DNA from: DASPKM01 sp963817075
Lineage (GTDB): Bacteria > Bacteroidota > Bacteroidia > Chitinophagales > Chitinophagaceae
Length of the DNA stretch: 64,000 nucleotides
NCBI GenBank assembly: GCA_963817075.1
Contig: CAWFMT010000001.1
Coordinates: forward strand, 62,001 to 126,000
Direction: 5' to 3'
The position numbers and the translations under genes are program-made. Every line of letters starts with the position of its first letter. Within the stretch, counting starts at the first letter, position 1. The notes under the pieces were generated by a model. That model was not told the DNA's origin. It saw only the letters and a program-made list of their open reading frames with translations, and searched no databases. Of this stretch, positions 58,035 to 64,000 are shown piece by piece.

Positions 58035-59909
58035 TTATTTTGAAAGGATAGCAAGATACCCTCCTCCCGACTGAAGTTCTAAAACCAGTTTTTGTGCAGC
58101 GTTGAAACTTCCTTTTTCAATGATAACTGCCGCAGGATTTGACGCTTCATCCTTGATTATTTCTGCATTAAAGATGCCCTTCCCTAAAAATGAAAGATCT
58201 AGTGAAAGTGAACTCTGCTTCTTCCCGTTCATAATTGCAATAAACCATCTTTCACCTTTTCTCCTTGCGAAAGCTGCAATTTCACCGATTTCCGATCCCT
58301 GCAAGACAATGGTCTCGTCCCAAACTGCGGGAATTGCCTTTACAAAGTTTACAGTTGGATTAGAAATAATATTTTCTGGATTGGCACCATAAGTTAAGAG
58401 AGGTGCATTCAGGATTGCTGCACTTGCAACCTGATGTGCCCAGGTAGTATTCGCCCTTCTTGCTCCAAAATGCATCACCGTATATTCAGCCGGACCAGCT
58501 AGGCAACGCGTAAATGGAATTGTGGTTTCATGGGTTGCCCGGTCTTCAAGCCTGCTTGATTCCATTCCTTTAACTGATTCATATACCATTGCGTTAGGAA
58601 AAGTTCTTTGCAGTCCGGTAGGTTTATTGGCCCCATGAAAATCCAGCATAAGTTTATACTTCGCAGCTTCTTTAAGAATAGATTCATACAGATCGATGAC
58701 TTCTTTCGCTTCATGGTCAAAAAAATCAATCTTCGCTCCTGCCACTCCCAGGTCATGACAACGTTTGAAAAATGAATCCCTGGATTTTGGATCGCGCAAA
58801 CTTTTTGAATGCTTCCAAAACCAAATGCTCACATTTTTGTTCTTTGAATAGTTAACAAGATCAAGAATTTGATCGTCTGTCCACTTCGACCAAAATCCTT
58901 CCAGGATATTATGTTCAAACCCTAGAGACGCGGCTCCATCTGTAAATTTCTTCATGACTTCCACTGTTCCATCCCCTCCACCATCAAGATATTTCCAAAC
59001 TGCTCTTCCCGGCTTTATCCATTCGGTCCTGGAACCTTTAGGAAATAACAAGGGATCAGGGGGTGGACAAAGATTATGCACAATATCACTGTTGAACAAC
59101 GTATTTAAATCACCAGTTATCACTACTCTCCAGGGTGTAATTATTTCCGACTTAAATTTTGCAGGCCGCATCAGTCGGGCTGTATCGTCAGCACTATATC
59201 TTAATCTGTATGGATATGATGTTGGTTGATGCTGTGGAAGTCGCAGAGAAAGAACATTACTACCACTTGACTGAAGAGAAAATCCACCATAGTTTAAAAG
59301 ATTAGCTTCAGTTATTGCTGCATATGATCCGTCAGGAAGTTTTACTGTTCCCGGAGGCGCAATCCACTCTCCTTTTATAACCTCATCAATTTTCTTTTTG
59401 CTATGAACTCCTTCATAGTGCATGTACATATCATGATACCAGATGGAAGACCCTGAAGGTATTTTGAAATCCGTTGTTTCATCCACACTTATTTCTTCCT
59501 TGTTAGGGACCAACAAACGAAAAGCCACTCCCTCATTGAAAACTCGCGCTTCAAGGGTATAGGAACGACTTTGAGCAGTAATCAAAACCTTAACACCATT
59601 ACATCGATTAATAGCCATTGTATGATTACCCAACCATGGATAAGTTTCATTGATAATATAATTGGTTGACTTTCCAAATCTGATCTCATTTGTAATATTG
59701 CGCTCATTCAATACGAGTCCGATAGAGGAATTCTCAATTACCAGGCTACTACCTGCCTTAATATTGTAGGTTAAGGAACCATTTGAAGTAAATAGGTTCA
59801 AACTTATTTTTCCATCCGGACCTTTAATGCGGATAGTGTCTGCACCGAGGAGATAAATCGGGGAAAGTAAGATTATCAGTATACTGCAGGTAGCAATCGC
59901 TTTTTTCAT
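58035..59909 (-). CDS. Secreted GH97 glycoside hydrolase, probably retaining
   Basis: 624 residues with a signal peptide (about 1-22). An N-terminal beta-sandwich is followed by the TIM barrel (about 300-560) and a C-terminal beta domain. GH97 signatures are WYHDMYMHYEGVH, EGFWSKW and the segment GAKIDFFDHE with Asp395, where retaining alpha-galactosidases of the family have their nucleophile Asp; inverting alpha-glucosidases have none there. An alpha-galactosidase-like retaining enzyme is thus more likely. Downstream, 51 bases from the six-hairpin gene, which follows it on the same strand. Confidence 0.88.
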   Translation of the reverse strand: MKKAIATCSILIILLSPIYLLGADTIRIKGPDGKISLNLFTSNGSLTYNIKAGSSLVIENSSIGLVLNERNITNEIRFGKSTNYIINETYPWLGNHTMAINRCNGVKVLITAQSRSYTLEARVFNEGVAFRLLVPNKEEISVDETTDFKIPSGSSIWYHDMYMHYEGVHSKKKIDEVIKGEWIAPPGTVKLPDGSYAAITEANLLNYGGFSLQSSGSNVLSLRLPQHQPTSYPYRLRYSADDTARLMRPAKFKSEIITPWRVVITGDLNTLFNSDIVHNLCPPPDPLLFPKGSRTEWIKPGRAVWKYLDGGGDGTVEVMKKFTDGAASLGFEHNILEGFWSKWTDDQILDLVNYSKNKNVSIWFWKHSKSLRDPKSRDSFFKRCHDLGVAGAKIDFFDHEAKEVIDLYESILKEAAKYKLMLDFHGANKPTGLQRTFPNAMVYESVKGMESSRLEDRATHETTIPFTRCLAGPAEYTVMHFGARRANTTWAHQVASAAILNAPLLTYGANPENIISNPTVNFVKAIPAVWDETIVLQGSEIGEIAAFARRKGERWFIAIMNGKKQSSLSLDLSFLGKGIFNAEIIKDEASNPAAVIIEKGSFNAAQKLVLELQSGGGYLAILSK

Positions 59910-59986
59910 ATCATTAAATGAGATCAGATGGTAGAAGATGGATGCTTTGCAAGAGAATAATATTTGTGAAGGGTCTGTCCTGTGTG

Positions 59987-60016
59987 ATTGGCAAAATATT
60001 CAGCTATTCTGGCAAG
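59987..60016. promoter_or_regulatory. Candidate AraC-type operator between GH97 and beta-helix genes
   Basis: Starts ATTGGCAAAAT, then four bases, AGCTAT, two bases, TGGCAA. 23 of 30 positions equal 52717-52746. TGGCAA occurs twice, 21 bp apart. A TCAAGTA motif follows within a few bases at both sites. No good TAnnTTTG box lies downstream, compatible with activator-dependent promoters. Confidence 0.6.
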
Positions 60017-60127
60017 CAGGGTCAAGTAAAAGGATTTTGTAGGAATATTATACTGAATTTATCGCTTTAAAAAGTTTCTATTGAATACATGAATTAAGAT
60101 TTTTTTATCAATAACACATCTGCTGCC

Positions 60128-61648
60128 ATGCGTCATCGATTCATAATATCCGCTGCCATTTTTTTTTCGATCATTCTTTTTGCCGGTGCATTTAATTTCC
60201 CTCCATCCTCATGGCGATCCAGGTTTGTGACCATGGAGTCTAATGGTTCGCTTACTTATAGGCCGGATGAGAAAGGCAATATCATCCCCGACTTCAGCAT
60301 GGTGGGTTATTATAGAGGGGATAAAGAAATACCTGATATTCCAGTTGTGAAAACTATTACATCCTCTACAGGAGAAAATAGTGAAATGGTGATTCAAAAG
60401 GCTATTGATGAAGTTTCAAAATTACCTCTCAACAAAAATGGATTCAGGGGCACCATTCTAATCAAGAATGGTAAATACAAAATACCCGGAAGCATTAAGA
60501 TCAAGGAGAGCGGGATCGTCTTTAGAGGAGAAGGAGAAAAAACAATCCTCATCGCGACCGGATCAACTCAACGAGCTCTCATCAGCGTTTCAGGTGATGG
60601 CAATAGAAAAGAAATTGCCGGCACCAGGGTAAAGATTATCAGCAAATATGTGCCTGTTGGTTCTTTCTCTTTTGAAGTTGCATCCTCGGAGGGGTTCAAG
60701 CCGGGAGATAATATAGTAGTATTAAGGCCAGGTAACCAAAAATGGATTAGCGATCTAAAAATGGATCAGATTGAAGATCGTGGCGGAACTAAACAGTGGC
60801 AGCCTAAGGAATATGACTTAAGCTTTGAAAGAGTGATCAAGTCAATAAAAGGAAATAGCATCACAATTGATCAACCTATTGTTCAGGAATTGGATGAACA
60901 ATATGGAGGGGGTGAAATTTTTAAGTACGAATTTAATTCTCGCATCAGCCATGTAGGAGTTGAAAATCTACTCCTGGAAACGGAGTATGAATCTGACACT
61001 GCAGAGAATCATGCCTGGGACGCAATTCATTTCGATAAGATTGAAAATGGATGGGTGAGAAATATCACCGCAAGATATTTTGGATATGCAGCTGTGAACC
61101 TCGACAATGGCTCCAAATATATTTCTGTTCTTAACAGTAATTGCTTTGATGCGAAATCAAAGATCACAGGAAGTAGGAGATACTCTTTCAACAATACCGG
61201 CCAGATGAATCTTTTCAAGAATTGCGCAGCTACTGACGGAAGACATGATTATGTTACAGGTGCAAGGGTGTCTGGTCCTAATGTTTTTTATAATTGCACA
61301 GCTAAAAGAACACACGCTGACATTGGTCCACATCACAGATGGGCTGTAGGCACTTTATATGATAATATTATTACTGATGGCGACATCAATATTCAGGATC
61401 GTGGCAATTGGGGAAGTGGTCACGGCTGGTCGGGCATAACTCAGGTATTATGGAATTGCTCTGCAAGATCTGTCACTGTCCAGAATCCCTGGGTTGGGGG
61501 AAACAATTACAGCATTGGATTAAAGGGAAAAAAAGTTCCTGGTAGATTGAAAGGAAGGCCCGATGGAGTGTGGGAAGGCCAAAATCAGGAAGGTCTTGAG
61601 CCTGCTTCGCTTTACATGGCGCAGTTAAAGGCGAGAGGAAGAAAATGA
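60128..61648 (+). CDS. Secreted right-handed beta-helix protein, possible polysaccharide lyase
   Basis: 506 residues with a signal peptide (about 1-21). After a short Gly-rich entry the chain has the strand-turn pattern of a parallel beta-helix, from about residue 90: GFRGTILIKNGKYKIPGSI, IVFRGEGEKTILIATG, VENLLLE, VRNITARYFGYAAVNLDNGS, NLFKNCAATDGRHDYVTGAR and IQDRGNWGSGHGW. Conserved Asp/His/Arg clusters in TDGRHDYVTG and THADIGPHHRW near 380-410 look catalytic. It resembles pectate-lyase-like folds, but I cannot place it in a named PL family. It is divergent from the GH97 gene across the shared operator. Confidence 0.75.
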   Translation: MRHRFIISAAIFFSIILFAGAFNFPPSSWRSRFVTMESNGSLTYRPDEKGNIIPDFSMVGYYRGDKEIPDIPVVKTITSSTGENSEMVIQKAIDEVSKLPLNKNGFRGTILIKNGKYKIPGSIKIKESGIVFRGEGEKTILIATGSTQRALISVSGDGNRKEIAGTRVKIISKYVPVGSFSFEVASSEGFKPGDNIVVLRPGNQKWISDLKMDQIEDRGGTKQWQPKEYDLSFERVIKSIKGNSITIDQPIVQELDEQYGGGEIFKYEFNSRISHVGVENLLLETEYESDTAENHAWDAIHFDKIENGWVRNITARYFGYAAVNLDNGSKYISVLNSNCFDAKSKITGSRRYSFNNTGQMNLFKNCAATDGRHDYVTGARVSGPNVFYNCTAKRTHADIGPHHRWAVGTLYDNIITDGDINIQDRGNWGSGHGWSGITQVLWNCSARSVTVQNPWVGGNNYSIGLKGKKVPGRLKGRPDGVWEGQNQEGLEPASLYMAQLKARGRK

Positions 61649-61713
61649 GTTGTCAGAAGTTAGAGGAGTTAAGGAAGAGATGACTTGATTTTGATGATTG
61701 ACGATTAGAAATA

Positions 61714-61804
61714 TTTCACGCAAAGACGCCAATTTTATTAAGACGCAAAGGATTAGGGAAATGGGTTCTTTGCGTCTTTGCTTCCTTTGCTCCTTTGCGA
61801 GAAA
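61714..61804. repeat. NGCAAAG inverted repeat TTTCACGCAAAG ... CTTTGCGAGAAA
   Basis: Arms differ at one position; the interior has AAGACGCAAAGGA and TCTTTGCGTCTTTGC. Closely related to 14756-14839. Confidence 0.7.
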
Positions 61805-61811
61805 ATTCCTC

Positions 61812-61841
61812 TTTCACGATTCAGGCTCACGACTCACGACT
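61812..61841. repeat. CACGATTCAGGCTCACGACTC repeat
   Basis: The complement of the CGTGAATC/GTGAGTC family seen at 7750 and 14717, directly after the NGCAAAG element, as at 14717-14839 but inverted. Confidence 0.55.
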
Positions 61842-61849
61842 GTCTTGGC

Positions 61850-62668
61850 ATGAATCTCGCTACGATGCAGCAAAAGATTATTATGCTTGAGCCCATGGTT
61901 GACTCCGCTGCAGAATCAAAAAATTCCAATACTTACATCCATATAGACGATGGTGGGAAAGGTGGTATCCCTGTAATTTTTCTTCATTCTTTTGGTGGGA
62001 CACACTCGCATTGGAAAAAATCGCTCAACCATTTGCGAGAGACAAGGCGAGCCATTGCCATCGATCTCCGGGGGCATGGCGAATCAGCCAAACCCGCTGA
62101 TCATGATTATAGCGTACAGGCCATGACTGATGATTTAGAAGCTGTAGTAGACAAGTTAGGACTTAAGATATTTATCCTGGTTGGACACAGTATGGGAGGT
62201 TCAATCGCCATTGAATATGCGGGACGACATGCAGATCAGGTGGCTGCATTACTTCTCATGGGAACGCCGGGAAAAAGCAACAAGGAACAATCTGCTCCTA
62301 TAATTGCGTCCCTCGAATCAGAAAAATATCAGGAGGTGATGGACGAATACATGAAAAAGCTTCTGACAAATGCTGATCCATCTGTAAGTGAAGAGGTGAT
62401 GGAAGGTGCCAATGCAATATCGAGAGAAGATTCTATTAATATTATAAAATCGGTCTTTGCATATGATCCTCTGCCTTCTCTAAAAAGTTATTGGGGACCT
62501 AATCTTATTGTATCTACTGATAAGGAATTACAGCAGCCTTCATCACTCGCTAAATCATTTCCCACTGTTCCCAATAAAATTGTAGAGGGAACGAGTCATT
62601 GGATCCAGATGGATAAACCTGATGTATTTAATTCCATCCTGGATGATTTTTTAGGGAATATCAAGTAA
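61850..62668 (+). CDS. Alpha/beta hydrolase
   Basis: 272 residues from ATG 61850; in-frame ATGs at 61865 and further on are alternatives, and an upstream extension would translate the repeat DNA. The alpha/beta hydrolase fold is complete: VIFLHSFGGTHSHW (oxyanion region), RAIAIDLRGHGES, the nucleophile elbow GHSMGG, and a C-terminal His in EGTSHWIQMDKP. The catalytic acid is probably in the LIVSTDKE region. No signal peptide. The substrate is unknown; it may be unrelated to the catabolic island. Confidence 0.88.
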   Translation: MNLATMQQKIIMLEPMVDSAAESKNSNTYIHIDDGGKGGIPVIFLHSFGGTHSHWKKSLNHLRETRRAIAIDLRGHGESAKPADHDYSVQAMTDDLEAVVDKLGLKIFILVGHSMGGSIAIEYAGRHADQVAALLLMGTPGKSNKEQSAPIIASLESEKYQEVMDEYMKKLLTNADPSVSEEVMEGANAISREDSINIIKSVFAYDPLPSLKSYWGPNLIVSTDKELQQPSSLAKSFPTVPNKIVEGTSHWIQMDKPDVFNSILDDFLGNIK

Positions 62669-63106
62669 AAGATTAACCGCAAAGGCGCCAGGAGGTTGGT
62701 GAGAATGGAAAATGTAAAATGCAAAATGAAGAATGGTTGATCGAGGAGGCAGAAAACAGTACAATTTCAGGCATCGATGTTTTTTATTTGCAAAGGCAGT
62801 GTTGATTTTTTTTCTGAGTGCGGTTCTGATAGGTCAAAAAAATGTTTTATTAAATTTTTTCAAATTGCTATGAAATCTGCTAATGAAACGAAATAATGGC
62901 TGCACTCAATAAGAGATACTAATGACATCAACATTTAGAAAATTCCAGCGCTACTAAAGAGGCAGAATAAATTTCAAAAATCATTGCGGCAATAGTTTTG
63001 TCTGCTAATGAATGATCTTCATAAAGTTCGCGCTTAAAAAGCTGTGAATTTTACATTTTAAATTTCATTTCGCATTCATGAACTTTGCGCCTTTGTTTCT
63101 TGGCGG
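62669..63106. other. Intergenic region without a gene
   Basis: Apart from two half elements of the NGCAAAG family (TTAACCGCAAAGGCGCC at about 62673-62690 and GCGCCTTTGTTTCTTGGCGG at about 63087-63106) and A/T-rich TAAAATG repeats (62705-62735 and 63047-63070), I see no frame or RNA. Confidence 0.6.
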
Positions 63107-63574
63107 TTAGACAATTTTAAAATTATCAATCGCCACACCCTCAACATCGCAAACGCAGGCCTCGTGATCAATTTCAGCTCCGCATTTTTCATAGAATTCA
63201 ATGGCTGATTTATTCCAGTCTGAAACAAGCCATCGAACCCGTTTACATTTTTCATCTCTGGCAATTTCAAATATCCTATCCAATAATTGGCTACCAATGC
63301 CCCGTCCGCGATAGGCATCTTGAACATAGAGATCATCCAGAAAAAGAGACTTACCAACCCAGGTATAGTATGCAAAAAAATATGTTGCCATGCCTACTAT
63401 CTCATGCTCCTTAGTTTCAGCAATTAGGCATCTAAATAGAGGCATCTCTTCTTTCATTTGCTCAACGGTATTCAAAACGCGTTCAGGTGTATTCTGGAAT
63501 ACCGCCAATTCCTTCACCAGTGAAAGGATGGCTGGAAAATCAGCCTCACTTCCATCTCTGATAATAATACTCAT
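63107..63574 (-). CDS. GNAT-family N-acetyltransferase, diamine-acetyltransferase-like
   Basis: 155 residues with an N-terminal IIRDGSEADFPAILSLVKELA, FFAYYTWVGKSLFLDDLYV and the acetyl-CoA loop YRGRGIGSQLL, then RWLVSDWNKSAIEFYEKCGA. The pattern resembles spermidine/spermine-type SSAT acetyltransferases. The last codon and stop (TTA on the plus strand) fall inside a GGCGGTTAG half repeat. Substrate unproven. Confidence 0.9.
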   Translation of the reverse strand: MSIIIRDGSEADFPAILSLVKELAVFQNTPERVLNTVEQMKEEMPLFRCLIAETKEHEIVGMATYFFAYYTWVGKSLFLDDLYVQDAYRGRGIGSQLLDRIFEIARDEKCKRVRWLVSDWNKSAIEFYEKCGAEIDHEACVCDVEGVAIDNFKIV

Positions 63575-63598
63575 TCATTAAATTATGAGGGTTATGCT

Positions 63599-64000
63599 TT
63601 AGTTTTTACGAGTTATGACCAGATCTGACCTTGTGGAATCGCGCTCATTCAGAACTGATTTCAGAATAACATTTTCATGTGTCATGTTAAGTCTGGCCTT
63701 TTCAAGTCGTTTGAAGAGAATTGCAGCAGCCTGCTTTCCAATTTCGTAAGCGGGTTGTGTGATTGTGGTAAGTGATGGGTTCATCAATGATGCTATTTCA
63801 AGGTTAGAAAAACTAATCACCTTGATGTCCTGAGGAATTCTGATACCCATTTCTCTACAGGTATTATACGCTGCAACCGCCAGTTTTTCCACTGATGCAA
63901 AAATTCCATCGGGCCGGTATTTTTTTCTGAAAAGCTCGTGCAATAATTTTTCGTTGACAAGATTGTCAGTACTGCACTGCATTACAAATTTCGGATCCTG
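63599..64000 (-). CDS. LacI/GalR-family transcription regulator, C-terminal part
   Basis: At least 133 residues; the frame stays open to the right window edge, so the start and DNA-binding domain lie beyond. The visible part is the periplasmic-binding-like sugar domain: PDGIFASVEKLAVAAYNTCREMGIRIPQDIKVISFSN, TTITQPAYEIGKQAAAILFKRLE. The ending in LNERDSTR is typical of LacI members (LVxRxST). It may regulate genes to the right; a link to the island is not shown. Confidence 0.88.
   Translation of the reverse strand, partial: QDPKFVMQCSTDNLVNEKLLHELFRKKYRPDGIFASVEKLAVAAYNTCREMGIRIPQDIKVISFSNLEIASLMNPSLTTITQPAYEIGKQAAAILFKRLEKARLNMTHENVILKSVLNERDSTRSDLVITRKN

Noticed and set aside
1..64000. Mobile genetic elements, prophage or toxin-antitoxin and defence systems
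   Set aside because: No transposase, integrase, phage structural, restriction, toxin or Cas-like protein was recognised.

Overview
The window looks like a chromosomal segment of a Bacteroidota bacterium, most likely a Chitinophagaceae-type soil or freshwater organism. Four things point there: moderate-to-low GC, many -7 boxes of the Bacteroidota form TAnnTTTG placed 14-37 bases before start codons, almost no Shine-Dalgarno sequences, and typical families (fused SecDF, DUF4199, PafA, M16 peptidase, an ECF sigma/anti-sigma pair, 7TMR-DISM kinase, GH97). No tRNA, rRNA, transposase, integrase, phage gene or CRISPR array was seen.

Layout. 1-7 kb: start of a lipoprotein at the left edge, secDF, a structured non-coding stretch with a strong minus-strand terminator, an OmpR-type regulator, a membrane-anchored LuxR-type regulator beside its probable target (DUF4199), and an Fe-S assembly protein. 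7-16 kb: a conserved hypothetical, a methylmalonyl-CoA mutase catalytic subunit, an asymmetric ABC-F ATPase, a PAS-PAS histidine kinase, an amine oxidase, and three small disordered hydrophilic proteins. 15.6-24 kb: secreted M16 peptidase, PafA-type phosphatase, alpha-oxoamine synthase, thioredoxin, ubiX and lolA. 24-34.5 kb: ftsK carrying a one-base frameshift, a sensor kinase, a dph6-like/DUF423/aroK cluster, glutaryl-CoA dehydrogenase, an ECF sigma/anti-sigma/beta-rich protein operon and a secreted YciI protein. 34.6-42 kb: CAP lipoprotein, pyrF, kynU, an SDR, a GDPD lipoprotein, a PaiB-like protein, Mrp, and a carboxypeptidase-regulatory-domain protein.

42.8-61.7 kb is a sugar-acid catabolic island. 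Ten minus-strand genes run from a UxaA-type dehydratase through kduI, a fructuronate-reductase-type SDR, uxuA, a mutarotase, a FucP-type symporter, an SDR, an FAH hydrolase and a lactonase to an L-fucose-dehydrogenase-type SDR. An AraC-type regulator is divergent from them, followed by secreted enzymes: an SMP-30-like propeller, a PL38-like uronate lyase, a six-hairpin glycosidase, a GH97 enzyme and a beta-helix protein of unknown activity. Together they suggest breakdown of a polymer containing uronic acid and fucose (or another 6-deoxysugar). Fucose would be oxidised to pyruvate plus lactate, and uronates would go towards 2-keto-3-deoxygluconate. A 30-bp element with AraC-like direct half-sites occurs both upstream of araC/uxaA and between the GH97 and beta-helix genes, tying the two ends into one candidate regulon. 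No SusC/SusD pair lies in the window.

A second theme is the spacers. Several families of degenerate, self-complementary repeats fill gaps and 3' ends, and in at least six genes they supply the stop codon or last residues. The right edge holds an alpha/beta hydrolase, a GNAT acetyltransferase and the C-terminal part of a LacI-family regulator.
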